This document shows, in pieces, positions 27,405-36,799 of a DNA stretch of 61,369 bases (position 1 is its first letter; every line of letters starts with the position of its first letter). The stretch is from Bacteroidota bacterium (GTDB lineage Bacteria; Bacteroidota; Bacteroidia; NORP154): the NCBI GenBank assembly GCA_022572355.1, contig JACZWC010000025.1:1-61369 (forward strand). The letters are read 5' to 3'. The notes beneath the pieces were generated by a model, which did no database searches, was not told the origin of the DNA, and saw nothing but the letters and a program-made list of their open reading frames with translations. A program made the position numbers and the translations under genes.

Positions 27405-30400
27405 TTAATAGATCACCAACTTCTTAGTAGTAATACTTGTTGCTGTTATGAGCCGGTAATAATACACCCCGCTTGACAGGTTTGATGCATCAAAATCTAC
27501 CGTGTGCCCTATGTTGGCTTCTACATTACCACTGAACACCTTAATAGTTTCCTGCCCGTTTATTGAAAAGACTTCTAATGTAATGTATTCAGATCTTGGC
27601 AAGATAAAATTAAATGTGGTTGTTTTATTAAATGGATTCGGGTACGCCTCCAATACTAATTCGGAGATTTGCATTTTATCATAAGATCCATTTGTAGTTG
27701 TACCAGATGCACCTGTTTTAAAAACACATTCTCCCAGAAAATCCCCATGATTTAAATGTGCCTGAACAGCATTAGGACTGATACATATTGTATGCGCGTT
27801 ATTAGGATCACCTGGAGGAATATGGCAAACGAATACTTTATTAAGATTATTACCGCACCGGATATCAATTACTTCTACAACTACAGCATCCTCTGCAGTA
27901 CAACTATTTGTATCTGTTACAATTACGGAGAATACAGTTGTATTAGTTGGGCTAACCGTAATTGTTTGCGTTGTTTCGCCAGTACTCCACAGAAAGGTAG
28001 TTGTTCCTGCGCCGCCCGTTGCTGTGGCAGTTAAATTCACACTTTGGGGGCCAAATCCCAAAAATATGGTTTGATCTGATCCTGCGTCAACACTAAGTAA
28101 TTCACCTTCAATAGTAACGCTGGTAGTGTTGGTGATTATGGGCGGGTTGAAATCAAAGAAAATTGCCGCTTTGTCTTCAACAATTGTACCAGGAGTTATG
28201 TTTTGATCCGGAATTACACTAAATAATATAAATCCATTGCTTCCTGCAGGATCCGAAGCACTGTCAGGCAAATTAATGCTGTCAAATGTCCAGGTTAATA
28301 TTCCCGGTGGTGTAATTGTAAATGTAGCAGTATCGCTTGTTTCGAGAGAGACTACACTTGAAACATCGAGATTTACAAAATCCAGTGTATCAATTACAAC
28401 AACATTTGTAGCAGTAGCAAGACCTATATTTTGAAAGTTTATTCTATAGACCAGTGTATCTGTCTTTTCAATAACCTCACAAGGATTATGACTGGCTAAA
28501 ACTTTACTATTGGGGTCAAATGAACAAGTGTATTGGTCAAAACCTGGTGGATCAAGACAGAAATCAGGCCCAAAAGTTATTTCAGCACTTGCTCCCACAG
28601 GGGTAGGAATTGGCAAGCAGCAGGCAACCTCTGTCGGTATTGTTATAACTCCAAAACTTCCTGGTGTCTTAACGCTAGGACATCCGGAAGGAGGAACTGC
28701 ATCGCAAAGATCATTCCATACAAGTGTAAATCCACTCGCTATGTTTCCACTAGTGCTGAATGGCGCACAAGGTGTTATTGGAGACAAAACATTTACACCT
28801 GGTGGAAGAATTACAGTAAGTTCACAATTGTTTACATTGGCAGTGCCAAAGTTTATATAGAACACCTCATAAATCATCTTCTGACAATTCGGACAAATGC
28901 AACAAAATGAAGGACTGCTTTGGCAAGGGCCAGTACTACAACCAAGAGGACAAGTACTGTTACAAAATGCTATTGTTGCTGCAGCGCACGGTGAAGCACC
29001 TGTAGTTGGTGTACCTATAACCCCCGTACATAAATTCTTCCCTGGTACCGGATTAGCGATAAAATCTGCTAATGTCCAATGTGAGAAAGTATTTACACTT
29101 AGGGCAGTTACCACATTAGTCAAAGGGTTACCTATGCCTACTTCAACCTGCTGCCATTCTGATACTGAGCTATTCCACTGAATTGGTGCCAAATTGAATT
29201 CATTGATGGTATTTGGAAAGGATGCTTCATCATCAAGATATGTAAAGGATATGTCGGCGGTAGGATTAACGGAATAGTTATTGGCTTCAATTTGCCAAAA
29301 CCTGTCCATTGCATCCAATGGGCGACTTACTCCATCCTCATCCTCTATATTTGTTACAGCTTCAGGGCCACCCGGAAATGGCAAATTATTGGCATTGGTT
29401 TTATAAGTAGATACAGTAATATTTCCTGTTCCTGACTGCGTCCCGGCTGTTGTGATATTTATAGCTAGGGGAATCTTTGCAGTTGCTATAGTAGTAATAA
29501 AATTAAACACGTAAGTACCAGTGTTGTTTCCAATATTCCACTGTACTTTACCCTCATTATCTGTAGTTTCACTAACAACTCCCGCTTTAAAAGCTGATAC
29601 AAAAGCATTAGGGCTGGGATTTAGCAAAGTAAGTGTATGGCTGTTTAACCGTAATCTACTAAGTATTAAATTAGTCAGTACACCATTTATAATCAAATCA
29701 CCCCCAATGCCTATATTCCCAGACCGGGTTATTAAATTGTGAAACACCATTGTCTCAGTTAAACCTTCTCCATCTACTGAATTTATAACAACTGTTGAGG
29801 TATTAGTAATTGCATCAACATCACCTCTAATGTAATTCCAAACACCAACAGAAATGATGCTTGCAAGGGTCAATGTTCCGCTGGGTTTATCAATATCTAC
29901 GTTTTGCAGCCAGCCCCTTCCTACCTGGCCCCCTCCTGTCCATAATTGATTTCCCGTACCATTAAATATATATTTTGCAGTTCCACCAGCTAAACCGCCT
30001 CTGTTTGCTACTAATACATCACCTTGCACATTTAGTATTCCTTTTAGATTTAGAGCACTAACCCCACCACTCAATTTTAGCAATCCAGTAACTGTTAACT
30101 CTGTTCCGATAGCAATCTCAAATAGATTAGCTCCCTGTGGACTATGAAAAAACTCAACATTATGTAATGTAAGAGAGCCAGTAATGGTACTTTTTTTAAA
30201 GAAAAAAACCGTAGAATTATTTGTCGAAGCATCAATAGTACCCTGGGTAAATGTCAAATTGCTAAATCTTCCCAAAGAAATAATACCTGAAAGGATTAAT
30301 GTTCCGCTGGGTTTATCAATGTTGATATTTGGCAGTTTACCTTTATTAGCTCCGGAACCTGTTAAAGTCTGATTGCCTGTACCATTAATGTGTATTGTAG

Positions 30401-31127
30401 CTGTTCCTCCTGCAGTGCTATCTCCGATGTTAGTGATGGTAATATCACCTTGCGCATCAATTGTTCCTGTGTTCAGCCGAATTCTTCTAAAGCCGGTTAG
30501 CAATAAATCTCCTGTTACAGTCAAAACTGTACTGGAACCGATTTCATAAATAAAACTACTGGAAAAAACGTCAGTAGAAAATTCAAGGTTGTTTAGTGTG
30601 GTTGAGCCAACAATAGTATTACTTGCTTTTAAAAATTTTAATGTGCCGTTATTATGATTGAACGTTGAACTTGCTGATTTGGTGTAATTACCTCTTAAAT
30701 CCAATGTCCCACTTGTACTCGTAAAAACGACCCCGCCAGTACTATCTATTGTTAAATTGCCATTAATCGTAATATCTGCGCTGCCTCCGTCAAATACACC
30801 GCCTTCAAAGTTCATTCCGGAAGAACCAATATTCATAGTAAACGTTCCTTGTGATATAGTGCTTGTGTATCCCGGTTCAACATTTAAGCCACCAACATCA
30901 ATATTGATATCTAATGTACAATTACCCAAACCGCCACCATTATATATCGCAATGTCAGATGCACCGGGCACTGATGCCCCTCCTGATCCTCCGGAGGTTG
31001 CTGACCAGTTAGCAGTAGTGTTAAAGTTAGAACTTGTGCCAGCAATCCAAAAACGGTCTGCGGCATTTGAAATTTGTGTCACTAATAACATTAGCAAGCA
31101 CGCAGTTAATGTGTTAAGTGTTTTCAT
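27405..31127 (-). CDS. Large T9SS protein: parallel-beta repeat region, DUF11-like domain, CHxPPGN module
   Basis: 1240 residues, signal peptide ending SNAAD. It starts with RFWIAGTSSNFNTTANWS, a common opening of T9SS proteins with parallel-beta structure. About 500 residues of repeated short strands follow (SGTLxLxxIISxGxF, NGTGNQxxTGxG). A Cys-rich stretch (about 700-870, CPLGCSTGPC, CCICPNC) precedes a conserved DUF11-like repeat (DTLVYRINFQNIGLATATNV, IFFDFNPPIITNT). Next come an Ig/SprB-like segment, the module VCHIPPGDPNNAHTICISP / AVQAHLNHGDFLGEC, and a type-A tail (LEAYPNPFNKTTTFNF, LSSGVYYYRLITATS). AAAGGAGG lies 6 nt before the ATG. Palindrome copy 6 is 79 bp upstream, beside a truncated LuxR regulator. 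Confidence 0.92.
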   Translation of the reverse strand: MKTLNTLTACLLMLLVTQISNAADRFWIAGTSSNFNTTANWSATSGGSGGASVPGASDIAIYNGGGLGNCTLDINIDVGGLNVEPGYTSTISQGTFTMNIGSSGMNFEGGVFDGGSADITINGNLTIDSTGGVVFTSTSGTLDLRGNYTKSASSTFNHNNGTLKFLKASNTIVGSTTLNNLEFSTDVFSSSFIYEIGSSTVLTVTGDLLLTGFRRIRLNTGTIDAQGDITITNIGDSTAGGTATIHINGTGNQTLTGSGANKGKLPNINIDKPSGTLILSGIISLGRFSNLTFTQGTIDASTNNSTVFFFKKSTITGSLTLHNVEFFHSPQGANLFEIAIGTELTVTGLLKLSGGVSALNLKGILNVQGDVLVANRGGLAGGTAKYIFNGTGNQLWTGGGQVGRGWLQNVDIDKPSGTLTLASIISVGVWNYIRGDVDAITNTSTVVINSVDGEGLTETMVFHNLITRSGNIGIGGDLIINGVLTNLILSRLRLNSHTLTLLNPSPNAFVSAFKAGVVSETTDNEGKVQWNIGNNTGTYVFNFITTIATAKIPLAINITTAGTQSGTGNITVSTYKTNANNLPFPGGPEAVTNIEDEDGVSRPLDAMDRFWQIEANNYSVNPTADISFTYLDDEASFPNTINEFNLAPIQWNSSVSEWQQVEVGIGNPLTNVVTALSVNTFSHWTLADFIANPVPGKNLCTGVIGTPTTGASPCAAATIAFCNSTCPLGCSTGPCQSSPSFCCICPNCQKMIYEVFYINFGTANVNNCELTVILPPGVNVLSPITPCAPFSTSGNIASGFTLVWNDLCDAVPPSGCPSVKTPGSFGVITIPTEVACCLPIPTPVGASAEITFGPDFCLDPPGFDQYTCSFDPNSKVLASHNPCEVIEKTDTLVYRINFQNIGLATATNVVVIDTLDFVNLDVSSVVSLETSDTATFTITPPGILTWTFDSINLPDSASDPAGSNGFILFSVIPDQNITPGTIVEDKAAIFFDFNPPIITNTTSVTIEGELLSVDAGSDQTIFLGFGPQSVNLTATATGGAGTTTFLWSTGETTQTITVSPTNTTVFSVIVTDTNSCTAEDAVVVEVIDIRCGNNLNKVFVCHIPPGDPNNAHTICISPNAVQAHLNHGDFLGECVFKTGASGTTTNGSYDKMQISELVLEAYPNPFNKTTTFNFILPRSEYITLEVFSINGQETIKVFSGNVEANIGHTVDFDASNLSSGVYYYRLITATSITTKKLVIY

Positions 31128-31133
31128 AATATG

Positions 31134-31141
31134 GTCCTCCT
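31134..31141 (-). promoter_or_regulatory. Strong Shine-Dalgarno (AAAGGAGG)
   Basis: Purine run 6-8 nt before the ATG at 31127; unusual among the large T9SS genes here and fixes the start. Confidence 0.7.
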
Positions 31142-31203
31142 TTTTGATTGATTAGAAACTAAAAAAGATGTAAGACAAAGTTATGAACAAGCGATTGCAG
31201 AAA

Positions 31204-31252
31204 TCAAGAGCGGAAACACTCTAAATTAAAAAGTGTGTTTTCACTCTATTTT
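31204..31252. promoter_or_regulatory. 50-bp palindrome family, copy 6
   Basis: AAGAGCGGAAACACTC (from 31206) and GTGTGTTTTCACTCTATT (ends 31250); 41 bp between the outer edges of AGAGC and ACTCT. It lies 79 bp upstream of the parallel-beta T9SS gene and 38 bp past the end of the truncated regulator. Confidence 0.8.
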
Positions 31253-31284
31253 ACTGATATCATTGTAAATAGAAGACGGCGGGA

Positions 31285-31539
31285 TTACCAGTTGCTTTTC
31301 TTTTTGAGGTCTATTTTAACCAGACCGTTTTGAATAGCGTAGATTATAAGGCCTGCGGTATTGCGCACATTGAGTTTTTCCACCAGTTTGTACCTGTAAT
31401 TTTCTATGGTTTTGGGGCTTAAGTTAAGTTTTTGGGCAATCTCTGGTCCTGTGAGCTGTTTGCAGATCAGTTTTAACATTTGTGCCTCACGCTTTGTTAA
31501 GCGGTCTGCTTTATTGATACGGGCTTTTACCTTTAAGAT
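31285..31539 (-). pseudogene. Truncated LuxR-type regulator, HTH domain only
   Basis: The open frame starts right after a TGA at 31540-31542 and reads KARINKADRLTKREAQ, MLKLICKQLTGPEIAQKLN, LSPKTIENYRYKLVEKLN and so on to the stop at 31285. It is closely similar in protein and DNA to the last 80 residues of the response regulator at 46021-46701. The whole receiver domain is missing. An internal ATG at 31479 could start a 64-residue HTH fragment. Its position relative to palindrome copy 6 and the T9SS gene beyond repeats that of the intact regulator relative to copy 8 and the giant gene, so it is probably the remnant of a duplicated regulator-palindrome-cargo unit. Confidence 0.8.
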
Positions 31540-31656
31540 TCATGTTAATGGCATTTGCCAACCGACAGGGGTTCATTGATGCCAATAACCTTAATTATCA
31601 ATCGCAATTAATGTCGTTATCTCTTCGGTTGAAATTGGACAAACCGTGAGTTAAAG

Positions 31657-32304
31657 TTAATACAATTGATTTCTTAATATTCTTCTAATAGTTTGAATTG
31701 TACCTCGGGTCACTTTCCCTTTGCGTTTTTCAAGAATTTTATTAATTGTTAGCCCTCCTTCCAAGTCATTTACCACAAAAATCCATTGGCTCATGAACTC
31801 CGCATTGGGCGTTTGATATTCCAATATTTTCCTTACTGTTTCTATGGTTGTTTTGCTCACCCGTCCTTCATGTACTTCAACAATTTCAATTGTTGTTAAT
31901 CCTAACTTAATATCCTCTGCAATTCGGGAATAATCGTCTAAATACTTAGCATTAGCTTCTATAACCTGAAGTAAGGGATTACTACTAAACTCAATTTTCT
32001 TGTTTCGCCCTTTGAGTTTTTGTAGTTTACTAAAAGCGTAATTTCTGGCAATGTTATCACAAATAACGAGGTCATCGTAACTTAGCTCGAACCACTCTCC
32101 TTTTACACGCTTATGTTGGAAGACAACGTGTAACGCGCCTTCCAATTCATCCATATTGGACGCCATGTATTGCCTGATAACTCTGAAAACAATGGGTAAA
32201 TGGGTATGGTAGTTTGCAATACGTTTTTGCAAATCCTGGGTCTTTCCAATTTTATGTAACCGTTTGCTGGTTTTTATAATATACACGCATTTTCCCTCTT
32301 GCAT
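31657..32304 (-). CDS. GIY-YIG nuclease-domain protein with two C-terminal HTH-like repeats
   Basis: 215 residues. Residues 5-95 form a GIY-YIG domain of the T5orf172/MUG113 type: VYIIK (7-11), LHKIGKT (16-22), R28 in KRIANY, and E in GEWFEL. The C-terminal half contains an internal duplication, GLTTIEIVEVHEGRVSKTTI followed by ETVRKIL, then GLTINKILEKRKGKVTRGTI followed by QTIRRIL. Each copy resembles a helix-turn-helix, probably binding DNA. Such proteins are common in mobile or phage-derived regions; no partner is evident here. The gene diverges from a small plus-strand gene, with palindrome copy 7 between them, and lies 550 bp from a tRNA-like fragment. Confidence 0.85.
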   Translation of the reverse strand: MQEGKCVYIIKTSKRLHKIGKTQDLQKRIANYHTHLPIVFRVIRQYMASNMDELEGALHVVFQHKRVKGEWFELSYDDLVICDNIARNYAFSKLQKLKGRNKKIEFSSNPLLQVIEANAKYLDDYSRIAEDIKLGLTTIEIVEVHEGRVSKTTIETVRKILEYQTPNAEFMSQWIFVVNDLEGGLTINKILEKRKGKVTRGTIQTIRRILRNQLY

Positions 32305-32452
32305 ATCATTGTTGTAATAGTGCCATTTATCAATTCAAAGTTGCAACTACAAGTATTTTAGAATTAGAATCTTTCGGGTATAAATCATCAACCAAAGGCA
32401 CAGAAAGTCTCAAATTTTGTGGGTGCTTAGATTACGAAATAAAATTTTTATA

Positions 32453-32502
32453 AAAAAGAGTGAAACTACCCTCTTTTTAAATAGACGTTTTCACTCTATT
32501 TT
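32453..32502. promoter_or_regulatory. 50-bp palindrome family, copy 7
   Basis: AAGAGTGAAACTACCC (from 32456) and GACGTTTTCACTCTATT (ends 32500); 41 bp between box edges. Located between divergent genes, 61 bp before the plus-strand start at 32558 and 150 bp before the GIY-YIG gene. Confidence 0.75.
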
Positions 32503-32557
32503 TTTATATAAAAACCATATATCCTTGTGGACATAGTATATGTAAGTTTAAAATAAA

Positions 32558-32821
32558 ATGGAGATAATTAAGACTGACGATTTTGAATTCAATGATGAAG
32601 TATACCAAATCGTACTTTATCGGAATAAAAATGGATTTATGGTCAAGGCATTCAAAAATGAAAGAGCTGTTAACCATTACACCTATAGCGTCGACTTTAA
32701 TACTGACTTTATTACTGAAAAGGATTATGAACTCTATTATGCTGAAAAAGCATATGAACGGCTAATGCAAGTGGCAAAAAAGGATATTGAGGAAGGATTA
32801 ACTTTTGGTAATAAGCTATAA
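32558..32821 (+). CDS. Small hypothetical protein, 87 aa
   Basis: Starts MEIIKTDDFEFNDEVYQ. Alternating polar and aromatic strands, then a charged helix (YYAEKAYERLMQVAKKDIEEG). No signal peptide or recognised family. Support comes from normal codon usage, its start 60 bp after palindrome copy 7, and lack of a better frame. Function unknown. Confidence 0.6.
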   Translation: MEIIKTDDFEFNDEVYQIVLYRNKNGFMVKAFKNERAVNHYTYSVDFNTDFITEKDYELYYAEKAYERLMQVAKKDIEEGLTFGNKL

Positions 32822-32849
32822 GTGCTTTGTGGCAGGATTGCAATTAATC

Positions 32850-32925
32850 ATCCCCTACTTGGACTCGAACCAAGGACCCTCTAATTAATTAACAGCCAGA
32901 TGTTCCATTGTTACTCTTGTAAGCA
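32850..32925 (-). pseudogene. tRNA-Asn-like 3' half (degenerate tRNA or attachment-site remnant)
   Basis: On the minus strand the sequence contains CTGTTAA (anticodon loop of a GTT tRNA), AGGGTCCTTGGTTCGAGTCC, then AAGTAGGGGA. The T-arm CTTGG/CCAAG is perfect and the 3' acceptor strand looks complete. No matching 5' acceptor strand TCCCCTA is found upstream, the anticodon stem does not pair, and the D-arm is unclear. This pattern, a preserved tRNA 3' half, is what an integrated element leaves at one end. It lies between the GIY-YIG/87-aa pair and the T9SS cluster. Confidence 0.55.
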
Positions 32926-32952
32926 CTAATGCGCCTATCCCTTCATAATTAT

Positions 32953-33756
32953 CTATTTCAATACAACCAGTTTTTTAGTATAGGCTTTGGTTTCGTTGAT
33001 AAGCCTATAATAATAAATTCCACCTGGTATATTTCTTGCATCAAATTCCACATTATACACTTTCCCGCTCTCTGCCAATCCATCAAATAAAACAGCAATT
33101 TGTTCACCTGAAATATCAAAAACAGTTATATAGGCATTTTCGGTAGTCGGCAAACTAAATTCTATTGCTGTTACACCAGAAAAGGGGTTAGGGTAAATTG
33201 CTAAGTGCGGCTCTTTCAGGTTATCATTTTTTATCAAGCTGACCGGAACGGAATCAACTATTGTTGTGTCCTGGATGCAACAACTACAAGCATCACATAT
33301 TTCAATGATATAGGTTCCCGGCACTACCTGACAAGGCATAAAGAAAGGATCTAAGGGAATAGTATTAATTGTATAAGGTGCACCGCAGCCGTCTGATGGA
33401 GTAATGGTAATACAACCGTCATTACAAGTCGGACATGAAGCTGGTGTGGTTGTAATAGAAACAGTCATTGCAGACGGCTGTGTGAGGTCTACACTGTCAA
33501 TAGCAACACAGCCCAAACTGTCGGTCATTGTAATGATGTGGGTTCCTGCACACAAGCTGTCAATCGAATTCGTTGAATCTCCGGTTGACCATGAGTAGCT
33601 GAATGGCGGTGTGCCTGTTGAGACCGCCATAGCTTGCCCGTTGCATGGCAAACACCAAATAGGATTAGTGGCACCCGTTATATTCACGGAGCACTGCGCA
33701 AAGACATTAACTGTTGTCAGGACAACAGTTGCAAGTATTAGTATATGTCTTGTCAT
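32953..33756 (-). CDS. Small SprB-type T9SS type-A surface protein
   Basis: 267 residues. Signal peptide MTRHILILATVVLTTVNVFA. Two SprB-like Cys-rich repeats follow: PCNGQAMAVSTGTPPFSYSW with SLGC, and CPTCNDGCITITPSDGCGAP with CDACSCC. The tail is a type-A T9SS domain (LAIYPNPFSGVTAIEFSL, FDARNIPGGIYYYRLI). Predicted exported lipoprotein-like or surface-bound protein of unknown ligand. It follows the subtilisin gene by 35 bp, so the two are probably co-transcribed. Confidence 0.9.
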   Translation of the reverse strand: MTRHILILATVVLTTVNVFAQCSVNITGATNPIWCLPCNGQAMAVSTGTPPFSYSWSTGDSTNSIDSLCAGTHIITMTDSLGCVAIDSVDLTQPSAMTVSITTTPASCPTCNDGCITITPSDGCGAPYTINTIPLDPFFMPCQVVPGTYIIEICDACSCCIQDTTIVDSVPVSLIKNDNLKEPHLAIYPNPFSGVTAIEFSLPTTENAYITVFDISGEQIAVLFDGLAESGKVYNVEFDARNIPGGIYYYRLINETKAYTKKLVVLK

Positions 33757-33791
33757 TGATCTTGTTTTTACCCCAAAAGTTTGGGTTGTGA

Positions 33792-36608
33792 TTAATGATT
33801 TATTACAAGCTTCTTGCTAATTGTCCCATTTTGAATGCTAATTATAACAAAGTACATACCGGACACAATGTCTGCCGTGGAAAATACAATACGATCATTA
33901 GTTACCCCACGTTTCGCTTCATTAATTACTCTGACTATTTTACCTGTAATATCGGTTACTACAAGTGAATAGCTACTGTTTTCAATACCGGACAAAGATA
34001 CAGTAACCGTTTTATTGGCAGGATTGGGGAACAAGCTGAAACTCCTTTGTTGCGTTTCTTCAATACTTACAAGCGAATTATCTATTACATATAGAGTATA
34101 TGCAAAATCCGCCGTGTCTGTTAAGTCAAAAGGATACCAAGCAAGCGTAATAAAATTACCTGCGGAATCTTGTTGAACAATCTCGTAAATATACCCTCTC
34201 ATGGTAGCTGATGTACTGCTGAAGCTGCTCAACGCAACATCTACCTCATTGGGAATACGATGTATGTTTGGGTCAACAGAGCCGCTTTTTGAAATAATTC
34301 CTGGCATGTTTGAGGGCGCATCCCTTTTCCATCCATCCAAAACCTGATAATTTATGGGAATTGTATGGCTGTTTGAAACAGCTAATTCATAACGTTTAAC
34401 GATCTTTAGTCCATTGGTCAACCCTGCATAATTATTGTTTAGAATTACTCCTTCAAAATCAAATGGATCTACCGTGATGAGCGTTGCACTTGAAACTGGT
34501 GCTGAAAATGAATAATGAATCACCTGATGCCCCGGCAATTCTATATTTTCCATAGTGGCACCTGCATTAATTCTGCCAAAACCTGTTTCATCATCATAAC
34601 CTGGAGCGTTAGGTGCTGTAGTTAGATCAGTACAAAATTTCTGTATCAGTTGCTCGCAATCCTCAGGAGCAAGGTTATTGGGCTTATTCAAATGATTGTT
34701 CACATAGCTTAACATCAAGGCACTCAAACCTGCCACTTGCGGAGCGGCAAATGAAGTTCCGTCAATATCCCCTGAGCATGTTTGTCCTGGCCCCCAATTC
34801 AATAGATCAGTTAATCCACTGCCGCTAGGTTCAACGCTTGTGTACAGCTCATGTACTCCTGGTGCAATATAATCCAAGCCAAAACCGCAATTTGAAAAAT
34901 AAGCTCTGGCCCCTGTTGTATCATTCGCACCAACCTTCATAACCCAATCATCTTTATACGTTGCTGGTTGGGACGCCCATATGCAAGAGGTTGTCGCTGT
35001 TTCATTATTTCCAGAAGATACTACTACAACCACTTCATTCTCAAAAGATGTGCGTATAGCATCTTCAAGCTGATCGTTACCTGGTCCACCCCAACTATGA
35101 TTCATTACGTGCAGTCCGTAGCCCGTTGGCGCAGATAAAGCGCCGTCAATAATTGCCTGTTGTACCTGATTATTTCCAGCAAAAAACGTTATTGGGAAAC
35201 ATGAAGTATCATTGTTTTCAAATATTTTCATGTCATAAAATGTAATCCCCGCATTGCCGGTTAAATCATCACCTCCCGCAATTCCCGGAACACCGAAATT
35301 GTTGTTCCTTAATGCACCTATTATCCCTGCACAAGCTGTTCCATGCCCCACACTGTCAGGATTAGCTAAGGAAGAAACAGGCACGTTGTTAACATAATCA
35401 AAACCATCGGCGACCTTTGAACCGGAAAAAGTACCGTCGCCAAATTCCGTATGTCCATAATTAATACCCGTATCGTATACTCCTACCCGGATATTTGAAG
35501 AGCCTGTTGCAATATCCCAAGCCGGTTCGATATTGATGTTCGCATTGGGATAAGATGTTGTTGCAACCAAAGATGCCATGTTTCCATTCACATACTCGGG
35601 ATCGTTTGCTCCTTGATGTAGATAATATAAATGATTGAGCACAGCAGACTGAACATACGGATACGCAGTATCAAACTGAGCAACAATAACAGTATCGTTT
35701 GATCCTGGAGGCAAAATAATTCCAAACGTTGCAAAGTAAGGCAACAGCTTTACCGTTCTGCCGGTTCTGCTCGTAGAGATAGTATCTGAAGTTGTCAGTC
35801 TTGGATGCACCTTGTAACATGGCAAATTACCAATGTTAAAACCTACCAAGCTGCTAATAGCACTTATCGCTGAACTCGAAACAAAAGTGTTTAAAAATCC
35901 TATTCTTTTGTTCGTGTTGTCAACATTGGCAGTATTAATATAATCGGGATTGAATCTTACCAATATTTGGTTATCAATAAACTGATCTCCATTTGGTAAT
36001 GTACCGATTGTCAGTGTTGGAAAGGTAAGATTACTACACACATTTTGATGCTGTTTAAGACTATCCGAATTATTTACAGGAAAATCATTCCACTCCAATC
36101 TGCATTTATTTTGCCAATCCATTTCACCCCTTCCTATACTGGATTTTCTCCTTAATGTCTGATCTTTTGTAGAACCTGAAGTACACAACCACCCACCAGG
36201 TCCGGGATTAACACCTATTTCGCCAATTTTATCTATGTAATTACCGCCATTCCCTTTTTCTAATACAATAGCATCGTTGCCGTCAAAATTCACCTTATTA
36301 TCTAGCATATCCGCCTTTGATTTTATATCAGTATTAGCAGCGGAGTGTGCAATGACAAACGTAGATTTAGAGGCAATCGTACCCGATAATGGAATTTTTA
36401 TTGGAGTGAGTTGACCATTATGAAAGATTCGTAAGTTAAAATTGGCTAAATCAATTGGGGAATCGGTGGGATTGAATATTTCGACTGCTTTATTCATCGC
36501 AGTGCCTTCAATCATTTCAGAAATAAATAAATCCTTGCAAGAATTATTCTGTCCAGAAGCTCCCATCCAGAGAATAATAGCAGCTAAAGTAATAATGAGT
36601 CTTTTCAT
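33792..36608 (-). CDS. Secreted S8 subtilisin-like protease with lamin-tail domain, T9SS type A
   Basis: 938 residues, signal peptide MKRLIITLAAIILWMGASG. Residues 25-165 form a lamin-tail-like (LTD) domain (DLFISEMIEGTAMNKAVEIF, FDGNDAIVLEKG). A linker with strand-rich prodomain-like sequence precedes the peptidase (about 350-690), with D379 in VGVYDTGINYGH, H422 in VGHGTACAGI, N near 533 and S619 in DGTSFAAPQVAGL, so the triad is complete. A beta domain and type-A tail follow (FSLFPNPANKTVTVSL, DIVSGMYFVIIS). It should be an extracellular or cell-surface endopeptidase. It lies between the giant RCC1 gene and the small SprB gene. Confidence 0.94.
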   Translation of the reverse strand: MKRLIITLAAIILWMGASGQNNSCKDLFISEMIEGTAMNKAVEIFNPTDSPIDLANFNLRIFHNGQLTPIKIPLSGTIASKSTFVIAHSAANTDIKSKADMLDNKVNFDGNDAIVLEKGNGGNYIDKIGEIGVNPGPGGWLCTSGSTKDQTLRRKSSIGRGEMDWQNKCRLEWNDFPVNNSDSLKQHQNVCSNLTFPTLTIGTLPNGDQFIDNQILVRFNPDYINTANVDNTNKRIGFLNTFVSSSAISAISSLVGFNIGNLPCYKVHPRLTTSDTISTSRTGRTVKLLPYFATFGIILPPGSNDTVIVAQFDTAYPYVQSAVLNHLYYLHQGANDPEYVNGNMASLVATTSYPNANINIEPAWDIATGSSNIRVGVYDTGINYGHTEFGDGTFSGSKVADGFDYVNNVPVSSLANPDSVGHGTACAGIIGALRNNNFGVPGIAGGDDLTGNAGITFYDMKIFENNDTSCFPITFFAGNNQVQQAIIDGALSAPTGYGLHVMNHSWGGPGNDQLEDAIRTSFENEVVVVVSSGNNETATTSCIWASQPATYKDDWVMKVGANDTTGARAYFSNCGFGLDYIAPGVHELYTSVEPSGSGLTDLLNWGPGQTCSGDIDGTSFAAPQVAGLSALMLSYVNNHLNKPNNLAPEDCEQLIQKFCTDLTTAPNAPGYDDETGFGRINAGATMENIELPGHQVIHYSFSAPVSSATLITVDPFDFEGVILNNNYAGLTNGLKIVKRYELAVSNSHTIPINYQVLDGWKRDAPSNMPGIISKSGSVDPNIHRIPNEVDVALSSFSSTSATMRGYIYEIVQQDSAGNFITLAWYPFDLTDTADFAYTLYVIDNSLVSIEETQQRSFSLFPNPANKTVTVSLSGIENSSYSLVVTDITGKIVRVINEAKRGVTNDRIVFSTADIVSGMYFVIISIQNGTISKKLVINH

Positions 36609-36799
36609 GATTTCAGGGATTGAATGGGTAATGCTTGCATGTGCATGAGTCTATCCACAATGTAATGAGCATGAATCTTAAAGAGACATTTACATAAATT
36701 ACCAGATTTGATCGCTCCACCTTCCATACCCATGACGACTCCTCAAGGTGAGTGTCTATTTGGTAATATTGAAAGTGGCATACACAATAGACCTAACCT

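Noticed and set aside
31285..31479. A complete small LuxR-type gene
   Set aside because: An in-frame stop precedes the HTH and the DNA matches the C-terminal end of the full regulator; better seen as a truncated copy.
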